Below, piece after piece: positions 24,485-32,382 of a stretch of 54,573 nt of DNA. The position numbers and the translations under genes are program-made. Position 1 is the stretch's first letter. The number at the start of each line of letters is the position of its first letter. This stretch comes from an uncultured Clostridium sp. (GTDB lineage: Bacteria > Bacillota > Clostridia > TANB77 > CAG-508), in contig CAMUZZ010000004.1 of NCBI GenBank assembly GCA_947165355.1, positions 1 through 54,573 on the forward strand, in the 5' to 3' direction. Below the pieces are notes generated by a model. That model did no database searches. It was given only the letters and a program-made list of their open reading frames with translations, and was not told the DNA's origin.

Positions 24485-25237
24485 ATGATTAAAGTATTAA
24501 TTAATGGTTGTAATGGTAAAATGGGACAAGAGGTTGCAAAAATTGTAAATGCAGACAACGATTGCGTTTTACTAGGTGGAGTTGATAAAGAAAAAATAGA
24601 AGAGTATCAGTTTCCAGTATATACAAATTATGATGATATAAAAGAGCTACCAAATGTTATTATAGACTTTTCAGTACCAGCTGCTACAATGAATGCGCTT
24701 GAGTATGCAAAAAAACAGCATATTCCAATTGTAATAGCAACAACTGGTTTATCAGCAGAACATGAAGCGGTTATTAAAGAAACTGCAAAACAAATTCCAG
24801 TTTTTAAATCTGCAAATATGTCTTTTGATATAAACTTAATGTGTAGAATAGTTGCTAATTTAGCACAAGTATTGAAGGAAAATGATATTGAAATTATCGA
24901 AACTCATCACAACAGAAAAATAGATAGCCCAAGCGGTACTGCAATGTTACTTGCTGATTCTATAAATAAAGCATTGGATAATTCAATGTCGTACGAATTT
25001 GATAGACATAGCAAGCATGAGAAAAGATCTAAAAACGAAATTGGAATTAGCTCAATAAGAGGTGGAAATATAGTTGGAGAGCATTCTGTAATATTCTTCA
25101 GCGAAAATGAAAGTTTTGAAATAAAACACACAGCTTATTCAAGAAGTGTATTTGCCGATGGAGCGGTTAAGGCTGCAAAATTTATGGTTAACAATAAATT
25201 TGTAAATGGCTTTTTTGATATGAATGATATAAAATAG
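24485..25237 (+). CDS. dapB: 4-hydroxy-tetrahydrodipicolinate reductase
   Basis: A 250-aa NAD(P)H-dependent reductase acting directly after DapA. Seen: GCNGKMGQ at the N-terminus, the central VIIDFSVPAA, IATTGLS, and the signature ETHHNRKIDSPSGTA with catalytic His and Lys. ATG 24485 lies 6 bp after AAAGGAG; an in-frame TTG at 24458 lacks a conserved extension. Rubrerythrin follows closely. Confidence 0.96.
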   Translation: MIKVLINGCNGKMGQEVAKIVNADNDCVLLGGVDKEKIEEYQFPVYTNYDDIKELPNVIIDFSVPAATMNALEYAKKQHIPIVIATTGLSAEHEAVIKETAKQIPVFKSANMSFDINLMCRIVANLAQVLKENDIEIIETHHNRKIDSPSGTAMLLADSINKALDNSMSYEFDRHSKHEKRSKNEIGISSIRGGNIVGEHSVIFFSENESFEIKHTAYSRSVFADGAVKAAKFMVNNKFVNGFFDMNDIK

Positions 25238-25300
25238 TTGAAATCGGAAATAATATTTTATATAATGACTGTGACGATAAAAAATAATGGAGGTATTTGT

Positions 25301-25840
25301 ATGGAATTAAAAGGATCAAGAACAGAAGCTAATTTAATGGCTGCTTTTGCAGGGGAATCACAAGCAAGAAATAAATATACTTACTTTGCAAGTAAGGCAA
25401 AAAAGGATGGATATGAGCAAATTGCTGCAATATTCCAAGAAACAGCAGACAATGAAAAAGAGCATGCAAAAATTTGGTATAAATTATTAAAAGGTGGAGA
25501 CATGCCATCAACAGTAGAAAATTTAAAAGAAGCTGCAAGTGGAGAGAATTTTGAATGGACAAACATGTACCCAGAATTTGCTAAAGTTGCAAAAGAAGAA
25601 GGATTTGATAGAATTGCTTATTTATTTGAAGCAGTTGGAAAAATAGAAGAAGAGCATGAAGAAAGATATAAAGCTTTATTAGCAAATATAGATGGAGACT
25701 TAGTGTTCAGCAAAGATGGAGATAGAATATGGAAATGTAGAAATTGTGGACATATCTGCATTGGTAAATCTGCTCCAGAAGTATGCCCAGTATGTAATCA
25801 TCCAAAATCATTCTTTGAAATAAAGGCAGAGAATTATTAA
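25301..25840 (+). CDS. rbr: rubrerythrin
   Basis: A 179-aa non-haem diiron peroxidase of anaerobes that reduces hydrogen peroxide. Seen: the N-terminal ferritin-like bundle with [20 protein letters not shown] and EEEHEERYK supplying Glu/His ligands, and a C-terminal rubredoxin domain with WKCRNCGH and CPVCNHP for one iron. ATG 25301 follows GGAGG by 7 bp. It is 63 bp after dapB and ends at a terminator. Confidence 0.96.
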   Translation: MELKGSRTEANLMAAFAGESQARNKYTYFASKAKKDGYEQIAAIFQETADNEKEHAKIWYKLLKGGDMPSTVENLKEAASGENFEWTNMYPEFAKVAKEEGFDRIAYLFEAVGKIEEEHEERYKALLANIDGDLVFSKDGDRIWKCRNCGHICIGKSAPEVCPVCNHPKSFFEIKAENY

Positions 25841-25846
25841 TATGAA

Positions 25847-25876
25847 AAGAAAGACTACCAGTCTTTCTTTTTTTTG
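25847..25876 (+). terminator. terminator after rubrerythrin
   Basis: AAGAAAGACT (25847-25856) pairs perfectly with AGTCTTTCTT across an ACC loop and is followed by a T-run. Confidence 0.9.
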
Positions 25877-25931
25877 GTTCACAAAAAACTTATTTTATGA
25901 TAAAATTCACCAAAGAAGGGGGATGCCTTAT

Positions 25932-26498
25932 ATGAATTTAATGGTTAGAATATTTAAACATGTTAAATTAGTTACAAAGCATAGATGGTATGTTTTTATT
26001 TATGCTGTTAAAGCTGGAATTCCATGGAGAGGATTAATACATGATTTATCTAAGTTTTCACCAGTTGAATTTTGCGAAAGTGTAAAATATTACAACGGAA
26101 CAAGAAGCCCATTACATGCTTGTAGAGACAACATTGGATATTCTAGAGCATGGTTACATCATAAGGGAAGAAACAAGCATCACTTTGAATATTGGGAAGA
26201 TATTTCTAAAACAGAGCGAGTAGGGGTATTTTTACCATACAAGTATATGGTAGAGGCGTTATGTGATAAGCTATCTGCTGGAAAAGTATACAATGGAAAG
26301 AAATGGAATCAAAAAGAGCCTATAAAATACTGGATTAACGTAGAGAGCAAGGCTCCAGTTGCAAAGCATCCAGGATCTGTTGAGTTTATGAATACAGCTC
26401 TACAAAAGGTGGCAGACGAAGGATTAAATGCTGCATTAAAAAGAAAATATTTAAAAAAAGTATATAACGATATAGCCAAGAAGTATGGTATAAAATAA
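25932..26498 (+). CDS. DUF5662 family protein
   Basis: A 188-aa protein. I place it in DUF5662 from the pattern HRWYVF, GLIHDLSKFSP, a His-rich AWLHHKGRNKHHFEYW and the late MVEALCDK. The conserved His and Asp residues suggest a metal site, and the HD-like arrangement may mean a hydrolase, but no activity is established. ATG 25932 lies 9 bp after GAAGGGGG; an ATG three codons upstream is too close to the ribosome site. It is followed by a GNAT gene after 22 bp. Confidence 0.8.
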   Translation: MNLMVRIFKHVKLVTKHRWYVFIYAVKAGIPWRGLIHDLSKFSPVEFCESVKYYNGTRSPLHACRDNIGYSRAWLHHKGRNKHHFEYWEDISKTERVGVFLPYKYMVEALCDKLSAGKVYNGKKWNQKEPIKYWINVESKAPVAKHPGSVEFMNTALQKVADEGLNAALKRKYLKKVYNDIAKKYGIK

Positions 26499-26520
26499 GT
26501 AAAAAATAGGAGATGATAAT

Positions 26521-27030
26521 ATGTCAAATATCGTAATAAGAAACGTAAAAAAAGAAGATTTATGGGATGTTTCTTCTATTGTGGTAGAAGGTTGGAAAAC
26601 TGCATACAGAGGAATAATAGATGATGAATTTTTAGACAGCTTATCAGTCGAAGAAAAATACAATAAAAGACTAACTGATTACGACAAAAATGGATTTATT
26701 GTTGCTGAAATAGATAACAAGGTAGTTGGATTTTGTAGATATACAACTGAAAACTTGTTTTCTAAACAATGCGAAGATATAGACTGTGAGCTATCAGCAC
26801 TATATGTAAAACCAGAGTTAAAAGGGAATGGTATTGGAACAGCCTTATTCAAATATGTAGTAGACAAGCAAATAAAAAATGGAAACAAGAGCATGATTAT
26901 TTGGTGTTTAAAAGAAAACTATAAATCAAGAAAATTTTATGAGAAAATGGGTGGCATATTGTATGGTGAAAATAAAATTGAAAGAGGCGGAAAAAAGTAC
27001 AAAGAAGTAGGATATAGATATGCTTTATAA
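26521..27030 (+). CDS. GNAT-family N-acetyltransferase
   Basis: A 169-aa acetyl-CoA-dependent acetyltransferase. Seen: EGWKTAYRGIIDDEFLD at the N-terminus, as in the YokL/RimI-like group, then LYVKPELKGNGIGTALF, the Q/RxxGxG/A acetyl-CoA loop (here KGNGIG), and NYKSRKFYEKMGG near the end. Acceptor substrate is unknown. The metallo-beta-lactamase-fold gene starts 20 bp after its stop. Confidence 0.88.
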   Translation: MSNIVIRNVKKEDLWDVSSIVVEGWKTAYRGIIDDEFLDSLSVEEKYNKRLTDYDKNGFIVAEIDNKVVGFCRYTTENLFSKQCEDIDCELSALYVKPELKGNGIGTALFKYVVDKQIKNGNKSMIIWCLKENYKSRKFYEKMGGILYGENKIERGGKKYKEVGYRYAL

Positions 27031-27050
27031 TAAAGTTGTGGAGGTTACAT

Positions 27051-27689
27051 ATGAATATAGAATTAATAGCACAAAATGCAATAAGAATAACTACAGATGA
27101 AGGAAAGATTATATATTTTGATCCATTTAAAATAGGTGAGGCATACAAAAATGATGCTGATGTTATATATATAACACATTCTCACTTTGATCATTTTTCA
27201 CCAGAAGACATAGCAAAAATAAAAAAGATAGATACCCAAATAGTAATAACAAAAGATTTAAATGAAAAAGCACTTGAATGTGGTTTTGTAAAAGATAGCA
27301 TTTTAAAAGTATTACCAAATAATGAGTACAATTATGCTGGAATTATATTTAAAACTATTCCTGCATACAACATCAATAAAGAATTCCATAAAAGGGCTTA
27401 CGACTGGGTTAGCTATATATTAGAAATAGATAAAAATATAATATACGTTGCAGGAGACACAGACATAACAGAAGAGGCTCTAAATGTAAAATGTGATATA
27501 GCATTAGTTCCAGTAGGTGGTACATATACAATGAATGCTAAAGAAGCGGCAAAACTTATTGAATCCATAGCACCAGCAGAATATGCTGTTCCAACGCACT
27601 ATCAAACTATAGTTGGAACAACTCAAGATGCAATTGAATTCAAAAGATTGCTAGAAGGGAAAGTAGAAGTTAAAATTTTAATGAAGTAA
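27051..27689 (+). CDS. metallo-beta-lactamase-fold hydrolase (UlaG-like)
   Basis: A 212-aa zinc hydrolase-fold protein with ITHSHFDHF as the HxHxDH metal motif, an early IIYFDPF strand, a second metal His/Asp pair in YVAGDTDIT, and a final AVPTHYQT. It resembles the small UlaG/MBL-fold family whose members vary in activity. ATG 27051 lies 7 bp after GTGGAGG. It ends the dapB-to-MBL run at a terminator. Confidence 0.88.
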   Translation: MNIELIAQNAIRITTDEGKIIYFDPFKIGEAYKNDADVIYITHSHFDHFSPEDIAKIKKIDTQIVITKDLNEKALECGFVKDSILKVLPNNEYNYAGIIFKTIPAYNINKEFHKRAYDWVSYILEIDKNIIYVAGDTDITEEALNVKCDIALVPVGGTYTMNAKEAAKLIESIAPAEYAVPTHYQTIVGTTQDAIEFKRLLEGKVEVKILMK

Positions 27690-27698
27690 AATAAATAA

Positions 27699-27732
27699 AA
27701 AGAGCACATTTTTTATATTGTGTTCTTTTTTT
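27699..27732 (+). terminator. terminator after the MBL-fold gene
   Basis: AAGAGCACA pairs with TTGTGTTCTT across an A/T loop, followed by a T-run. Confidence 0.8.
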
Positions 27733-27741
27733 GTGAGAATA

Positions 27742-27770
27742 TTGCAATATTATGTAAAATATGTTATCAT
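27742..27770 (+). promoter_or_regulatory. sigma-A promoter of the 27858 gene
   Basis: TTGCAA (27742-27747), a 17-bp spacer ending in TGT, and TATCAT (27765-27770). Confidence 0.65.
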
Positions 27771-27857
27771 ATTTAAGGTGTTTTTTATATATCCTTTACG
27801 CGAAAAGAATCCAATCAGAAAAAAAGAGGCTTATTCGACTAGAAGGAGGTTTTGCCA

Positions 27858-28094
27858 ATGTTTTACAATGTTGGGGTTGACAAGGTGGTGGATTTGCTCC
27901 GGGAGAAAAACCATGGAGTAAACATTATGGTAGGAATTGAAGGTGCTACACCTATAATTATCTGCTATAATAAAAATCCGCAAGAGCTGAGACAACCCGA
28001 AGGATTTTCTATTTCTGGCCATCGTATTACAAGAAGAAAGGCTGGAAAGGGATGTGCTCATGAAGAGTACAAAATTATTAGAAAGAATAATTGA
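27858..28094 (+). CDS. 78-aa basic protein of unknown function (cassette-like single gene)
   Basis: The ATG lies 9 bp after AGAAGGAGG. The product begins MFYNVGVDKVVDLLREKN and ends basic (SGHRITRRKAGKGCAHEEYK), with no membrane segment. I recognise no family. CTC, CGG, CCG and CGT codons contrast with the neighbours. It ends in TGA, which no native gene in the window does. A perfect palindromic terminator follows. Confidence 0.75.
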   Translation: MFYNVGVDKVVDLLREKNHGVNIMVGIEGATPIIICYNKNPQELRQPEGFSISGHRITRRKAGKGCAHEEYKIIRKNN

Positions 28095-28110
28095 CGGCAA
28101 AGGCAGATAA

Positions 28111-28140
28111 GAGGTACGAATTCGTACCTCTTTTTCTTTT
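28111..28140. terminator. palindromic terminator of the 27858 gene
   Basis: GAGGTACGAATTCGTACCTC (28111-28130) is a perfect 20-bp palindrome followed by TTTTTCTTTT. Confidence 0.9.
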
Positions 28141-28152
28141 ATATAAATCCAT

Positions 28153-28181
28153 AACAAAAATCAACATAATATCATATTATA
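28153..28181 (+). promoter_or_regulatory. possible sigma-K-type sporulation promoter of dpaB
   Basis: CATATTATA (28173-28181) fits the sigma-K -10 form CATA-NNN-TA and lies 16 bp after AACA (28153-28156), fitting the -35 'AC'. A TATAAT also overlaps (28178-28183), but the sequence 17 bp before it (CAAAAA) is a poor sigma-A -35 box. dpaB/spoVFB is sigma-K controlled in Bacillus. Confidence 0.4.
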
Positions 28182-28201
28182 ATACAGAAAGGATGATATT
28201 T

Positions 28202-28780
28202 ATGGATTTAAAGGGGAAGAAGATAGGTTTTGTTATAACAGGTTCTTTTTGTACTTTTTCAAAAGTAATTAAACAAATAAAAGAATTAGTAAAAAGTGAA
28301 GCAGATGTAATTCCTATTATGTCTTTCAACAGTTATAATTTAGATACAAAATTTGGTGATAGCAAAGATTTTACAAATGAAATTGAAAAAATTACAGGGA
28401 AGAGCATAATCAAAACAATTCAGGAAGCAGAGCCAATAGGACCAAAAAAGATGACAGATATTCTTGTTATAGCACCATGTTCAGGCAATACAATAGCAAA
28501 ACTTGCAAATGGAATTACAGACACACCTGCAACAATGGCCACAAAATCACATCTAAGAAATGGAAATCCGGTGGTAATAGCAGTTTCAACAAATGATGGA
28601 TTAGCTGGATCAGCAGAGAATATAGGCAAATTATTAAACAGAAATAATTATTACTTTGTTCCATTTAAACAAGATAACCCAATAACAAAACCTAGGTCAT
28701 TAGTTTTTGATGAAAAATATATAATAACAACAATTGAGCAAGCTCTCGAATTAAAACAAGTTCAACCAATCTTATTATAA
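28202..28780 (+). CDS. dpaB: dipicolinate synthase subunit B (SpoVFB/DpaB family flavoprotein)
   Basis: A 192-aa protein of the HFCD flavoprotein fold. By memory of Bacillus SpoVFB it matches throughout: LKGKKIGFVITGSFCTFSK at the start, AEPIGPKKMTDILVIAPCSGN, ITDTPATMATKSHLRN, VVIAVSTNDGL, FVPFKQDNPITKP, and the C-terminal QVQPILL. With subunit A it oxidises dihydrodipicolinate to dipicolinate, the calcium chelator of the spore core. ATG 28202 follows AAGGATG. No dpaA is in the window; DapA, which makes its precursor, is 4 kb upstream. Confidence 0.88.
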   Translation: MDLKGKKIGFVITGSFCTFSKVIKQIKELVKSEADVIPIMSFNSYNLDTKFGDSKDFTNEIEKITGKSIIKTIQEAEPIGPKKMTDILVIAPCSGNTIAKLANGITDTPATMATKSHLRNGNPVVIAVSTNDGLAGSAENIGKLLNRNNYYFVPFKQDNPITKPRSLVFDEKYIITTIEQALELKQVQPILL

Positions 28781-28785
28781 GACAA

Positions 28786-28827
28786 CATAAAGAGTTGACA
28801 CCATAGAGGTTATTTTTAAATTATGTT
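28786..28827 (+). repeat. 42-bp repeat, copy 1 (AGTTGACACCATAGAG type)
   Basis: This matches 30041-30082 at 38 of 42 positions. It contains TTGACA and ends with TTATGTT. It lies directly after dpaB and before birA. Confidence 0.8.
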
Positions 28828-28852
28828 AAGTAATTAAGGAGAGGCAAGCAAT

Positions 28853-28881
28853 TTGACAAATAAAGCAAATACTGATAACAT
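28853..28881 (+). promoter_or_regulatory. birA: sigma-A promoter of birA
   Basis: TTGACA (28853-28858), a 17-bp spacer and TAACAT (28876-28881), 35 bp before the birA ATG. Confidence 0.65.
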
Positions 28882-28915
28882 TTTTCGAAAGAAAATATTA
28901 ATTGAGGAATGAATT

Positions 28916-29503
28916 ATGAAATTAAATTTAGAAGAAATAAAAAATAAACTAACTACAAAATACCTAGGAAGAACAATTTATTACTATGAAGAAATTAATT
29001 CAACACAGGATATAGTTAAAGAAAATGTAAATAATTATTGTAATGGATCATATATTGTTACAGATAAACAAACCAACGGCAAAGGAACGCATGGTAGAGT
29101 TTGGTACGATAATGGCTATGAAAATATTTGCGGATCTTTCATTCTATTTCCAAACTGCAATGCAAACAAAATTAAAGATATTACAATTATAATAGCCGAG
29201 TCTATGATAGAAACAATTAAAAAACTATATGATATCGAGCTTCAAATTAAATATCCAAATGATATAATATGCAATTCTAAGAAAATTGCCGGAATACTAA
29301 CTGAATCATCAGTTAAAGGTGAAGACGTTAAAAGTATTGTTGTTGGTTTAGGAATGAATATAAATCAAACTGAATTTTCAAGTGAAATAGAAGAGATTGC
29401 AACATCACTTAAGAAAGAATACAAAGAAACATACTCTAGGGAAGATATAATAGCTGAATTTTTTAATATATTCGAACCAAAATACGAAAACTTAATAAAA
29501 TAG
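28916..29503 (+). CDS. birA: biotin-[acetyl-CoA-carboxylase] ligase, catalytic domain only
   Basis: A 195-aa class I biotin protein ligase, which makes biotinyl-AMP and transfers biotin to the AccB lysine. Seen: EEINSTQD, the biotin loop NGKGTHGRVWYD (about 57-68, variant of GRGRxGR), FPNC, KYPNDI, KKIAGILTE and VGLGMNIN. There is no N-terminal winged helix, so it cannot act as the BirA repressor. It is shorter than most class I ligases (about 230 aa) and may lack part of the C-terminal SH3-like domain. The substrate gene accB is 5.5 kb downstream. Confidence 0.92.
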   Translation: MKLNLEEIKNKLTTKYLGRTIYYYEEINSTQDIVKENVNNYCNGSYIVTDKQTNGKGTHGRVWYDNGYENICGSFILFPNCNANKIKDITIIIAESMIETIKKLYDIELQIKYPNDIICNSKKIAGILTESSVKGEDVKSIVVGLGMNINQTEFSSEIEEIATSLKKEYKETYSREDIIAEFFNIFEPKYENLIK

Positions 29504-29545
29504 CTTATGACTAGCTATTAAATATACAGCTAGCATATAGAACAC

Positions 29546-29574
29546 TTGACATTTTATGTTAATTATACTAAAAT
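29546..29574 (+). promoter_or_regulatory. sigma-A promoter of the 29674 gene
   Basis: TTGACA (29546-29551), 17-bp spacer, TAAAAT (29569-29574). Confidence 0.8.
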
Positions 29575-29614
29575 ATATACATGACGTTCAAGTCAGACAT
29601 AATCCTTATCCCTT

Positions 29615-29633
29615 TTGTGGAAACGTTCCACAA
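29615..29633 (+). promoter_or_regulatory. 5' leader hairpin of the 29674 gene
   Basis: TTGTGGAA and TTCCACAA pair perfectly around an ACG loop within the roughly 95-nt leader. It may stabilise or regulate the mRNA, or be an operator. There is no T-run, so it is not a terminator. Confidence 0.55.
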
Positions 29634-29673
29634 GCTGTTCTAGCAAATAAAGAGAGAAAGGAGGATAATCAAA

Positions 29674-29904
29674 ATGAACGCTATCCAAAAGGCAATCGAA
29701 GATTTAAAGAAGGCAAACAAAGGCCGAAATTTCTGTGTCGTTTCTGAAGGAAACTGCCCACTTCCGTGTATCGGATACATGGGTGAACCTGAAGAAAAAC
29801 TGTATACCCCCAAAGGGTATCGGTTTGGCAAGCATGTCTTGATTGATCCTGAGGGAAGAACATTTGAGATGCTTCGTGTATCTCCGATGGTCCTTACAAG
29901 ATGA
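29674..29904 (+). CDS. 76-aa protein of unknown function (cassette-like single gene)
   Basis: The ATG lies 9 bp after AAAGGAGG. The product starts MNAIQKAIEDLKKANKGRNF and has CVVSEGNCPLPC (three cysteines), then GKHVLIDPEGRTFEML. It is soluble, and a small metal or disulphide site at the cysteines is possible. I recognise no family. Codon use is distinctly foreign (CCG, CCC, CGG, GGC, GTC, CTG), and it stops at TGA. Promoter, leader hairpin and strong terminator frame it as an independent unit. Confidence 0.75.
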   Translation: MNAIQKAIEDLKKANKGRNFCVVSEGNCPLPCIGYMGEPEEKLYTPKGYRFGKHVLIDPEGRTFEMLRVSPMVLTR

Positions 29905-29911
29905 TTATCCG

Positions 29912-29942
29912 AAAAGCCCCTGTGAAAGCAGGGGCTTTTTCT
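29912..29942 (+). terminator. strong terminator of the 29674 gene
   Basis: AAAAGCCCCTG (29912-29922) pairs perfectly with CAGGGGCTTTT across a TGAAAG loop, followed by T residues. Confidence 0.95.
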
Positions 29943-30040
29943 TATGCATTTTTTAGTCAGTTTCTATAGTAAAGTATATTATGTATGAAGTAATCTTGTA
30001 AAAATTTATACTTCTTTACAAGATATTCAAGACACATTAC

Positions 30041-30082
30041 CATAAAAAGTTGACGCCATAGAGATTATTTTTTAATTATGTT
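30041..30082 (+). repeat. 42-bp repeat, copy 2
   Basis: This matches 28786-28827 with four differences. It lies in the 312-bp gap between the 29674 gene and pta, which otherwise holds only A/T-rich sequence and the pta promoter. Confidence 0.8.
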
Positions 30083-30131
30083 CAACTGCAGCAAAAAAAT
30101 TTAAAAATATAAAAAAATAACCGGTATTTAG

Positions 30132-30160
30132 TTGGAATTTTAATTTATTTATGATATAAA
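30132..30160 (+). promoter_or_regulatory. pta: promoter of pta
   Basis: TTGGAA (30132-30137), 17-bp spacer ending TGA, TATAAA (30155-30160). Confidence 0.6.
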
Positions 30161-30216
30161 GTAGGATGTGTGAAAATAAGTCAAAATACCTGACTTACAG
30201 AAAGGAAAATAAACAA

Positions 30217-31260
30217 ATGAGCTTTATTGAAAATATCATCAAGCAAGCAAAACAAGATAGAAAAACAATAGTACTTCCTGAGGCAACTGATGCAAGAATT
30301 TTAAATGCAGCAGTTAGATCGGTTAATGAAGGTACTGCAAACATTATTCTTGTTGGCGATGAAAACGAAATTAAAAAAGCTGCAAATTCAGAGAATATAG
30401 ATTTGGGCAAAATAAAAATAATAAATCCAAACGAAAGTGAAAAATTAAATGAATATATAGATTCATACTTCGATACATACAAAAACAGCATTACATCTAG
30501 AGAAGAAGCTAAACAAAAGGTTCTTGATCCACTTATTTTTGGTATGATGATGGTTAAACATGATGATGCAGATGGTTATATTGCTGGCGCAACACATTCT
30601 ACGAAAGATGTTTTGCAACCAACAATGAAACTATTTAGAACTGTTGGCACAAGAATATTGTCAACCGTAACATTTATAGAGCATCAAAATGAAGATTTTG
30701 GAAACAAAGATGGATTATTTCTAATTTCAGACTGTGCTTTAAATGCAGAGCCTGGTTATTTAGCACTAGCAGAAATTGGTAAAACAACAGCTAACAGCTA
30801 CAGATTCTTTACAAAAAAAGAGCCTAAAGTAGCATTTTTATCTTTTTCTACTCATGGAAGTGCAAGTTCTAGAAGTACTGAAAAGGTTGCAAAAGCAGCA
30901 GAAAGACTTCGTAAGTTAGAGCCAAAACTTATATCAGATGGTGAGCTTCAAATGGATGCTGCAATTATGCCACAAGTTGCAAAATCAAAGGCACCTGACA
31001 GTCCACTAAAAGGAGAAGCAAATGTACTAATATTCCCAGATATTAATACAGGTAATATTTGTTACAAAATATTCGAAAGATTTTCAAATGCTAAACTATA
31101 TGGACCAGTTTGCCAAGGTTTAAACAAGGCAATAACAGATTTATCTAGAGCATGTAGTGCAGAGCGTGTATTTGATACTATTGCAATAACATGCGTTCAA
31201 GCTCAAGCTTTAAATAAGGCTGTAACCGAAGAAAAGGATATGCATTGGAGAGAATTATAA
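30217..31260 (+). CDS. pta: phosphate acetyltransferase
   Basis: A 347-aa enzyme interconverting acetyl-CoA and acetyl phosphate. Seen: VLPEATDARIL at the N-terminus, DADGYIAGATHSTKDVLQP, FSTHGSASS, DGELQMDAA and the late NAKLYGPVCQGLNKAI. The length fits the short single-domain Pta. ATG 30217 follows AAAGGA; an upstream in-frame ATG at 30166 overlaps the promoter region. No ack gene is adjacent, so acetate formation must use a kinase elsewhere. A phosphobutyryltransferase role is less likely given the Pta motifs. Confidence 0.92.
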   Translation: MSFIENIIKQAKQDRKTIVLPEATDARILNAAVRSVNEGTANIILVGDENEIKKAANSENIDLGKIKIINPNESEKLNEYIDSYFDTYKNSITSREEAKQKVLDPLIFGMMMVKHDDADGYIAGATHSTKDVLQPTMKLFRTVGTRILSTVTFIEHQNEDFGNKDGLFLISDCALNAEPGYLALAEIGKTTANSYRFFTKKEPKVAFLSFSTHGSASSRSTEKVAKAAERLRKLEPKLISDGELQMDAAIMPQVAKSKAPDSPLKGEANVLIFPDINTGNICYKIFERFSNAKLYGPVCQGLNKAITDLSRACSAERVFDTIAITCVQAQALNKAVTEEKDMHWREL

Positions 31261-31378
31261 AAACTGACCACCTATCCTAATGACAATTAATGAAAAAAAA
31301 TATATAATTATATGGTCTTAGTTGAGAAATAAAATATATTGTTTTTTCAATTATATTAGCTAAAAGGAGAATAACAAA

Positions 31379-32311
31379 ATGAAAATAGGATTTTTATTTC
31401 CAGGACAAGGAGCACAGTTTGTTGGAATGTGTAAAGACTATTACGATAAATACAACTGTGTAAAGGATATATACAACAAAGCAAGTGATGTACTTGGTTT
31501 TGATATAGCAAAAATGACTTTTGAAGGTACAGAAGAAGAGCTTTGTAAAACCAAAAATACACAAATAGCAATATTAGTAATGAGTTTAGCGATTGCAGAC
31601 CTATTAAAACAAAATGGAATTGAAGCTAATATTTCTGCAGGATTAAGTTTAGGCGAATATTCAGCATTAATATATAGCAATATAATAGGTTTTGAAGATG
31701 GACTAAAAGTAGTTCAAAAAAGAGGAACTTATATGCAAGAAAACTTACCTGAGGGTAATTGGAGTATGGCAGCAATAATTGGACTAGACGATAAAACAAT
31801 TGAAGATACCTGTAAAAAGGCAACTAAAGGTTTTGTTGTACCAGCAAATTACAACTGCCAAGGTCAAGTTGCAATATCAGGAGAAAAAGAAGCTGTAGCA
31901 GAGGCTATGGAATTATTAAAAGAAGCTGGAGCTAAAAGAGCTATAGAGCTTAAAACTAGTGGACCATTCCATACTATAAAACTACAAGAAGCGTCAAATA
32001 AATTATATGAAGCATTACAAGATGTAAAAATAAATAAAATTTCGGAAAAAACAGTACTTAAAAATATTGATGCAAAAGCATATACTAACGAAGATGACAT
32101 TAAAAGAATTTTAGCAAACCACGTAATTAATCCTGTTCAATTTAAATCAATAATAGAAAACATGATTGCTGATGGTGTAGATACAATAATAGAAATTGGA
32201 CCAGGCAAAGTACTATCAGGATTTGTTAAGAAAACAAATAAAGATGTTGCCATATATAATACAAACACAGTTGAAGACTTTGAAAAAATAATTGCTGAAT
32301 TAAAAGACTAA
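31379..32311 (+). CDS. fabD: malonyl-CoA:ACP transacylase
   Basis: A 310-aa enzyme moving malonyl from CoA to acyl carrier protein. Seen: FPGQGAQFVGM (7-17), the nucleophile Ser90 in GLSLGEYSAL, the catalytic His in SGPFHT and the late GPGKVLSGF. The start follows AAAGGAG. It is the first gene of the fatty-acid cluster. I found no clear promoter or FapR-type palindrome in the 118-bp gap before it. Confidence 0.96.
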   Translation: MKIGFLFPGQGAQFVGMCKDYYDKYNCVKDIYNKASDVLGFDIAKMTFEGTEEELCKTKNTQIAILVMSLAIADLLKQNGIEANISAGLSLGEYSALIYSNIIGFEDGLKVVQKRGTYMQENLPEGNWSMAAIIGLDDKTIEDTCKKATKGFVVPANYNCQGQVAISGEKEAVAEAMELLKEAGAKRAIELKTSGPFHTIKLQEASNKLYEALQDVKINKISEKTVLKNIDAKAYTNEDDIKRILANHVINPVQFKSIIENMIADGVDTIIEIGPGKVLSGFVKKTNKDVAIYNTNTVEDFEKIIAELKD

Positions 32312-32382
32312 ATTATGTTTTGTAAAAGTATATATCGATTACAAAGATACGAATATAAAAAGAAAGGTTAGGATATTAAATT

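Noticed and set aside
28091..28201. N-terminal extension of dpaB
   Set aside because: It would run through the terminator of the previous gene; the family N-terminus and ribosome site place the start at 28202.
31261..31378. FapR or FabT operator before fabD
   Set aside because: No palindrome matching TTAGTACCTnnnACTAA or the FabT box could be found; only A/T-rich sequence is present.
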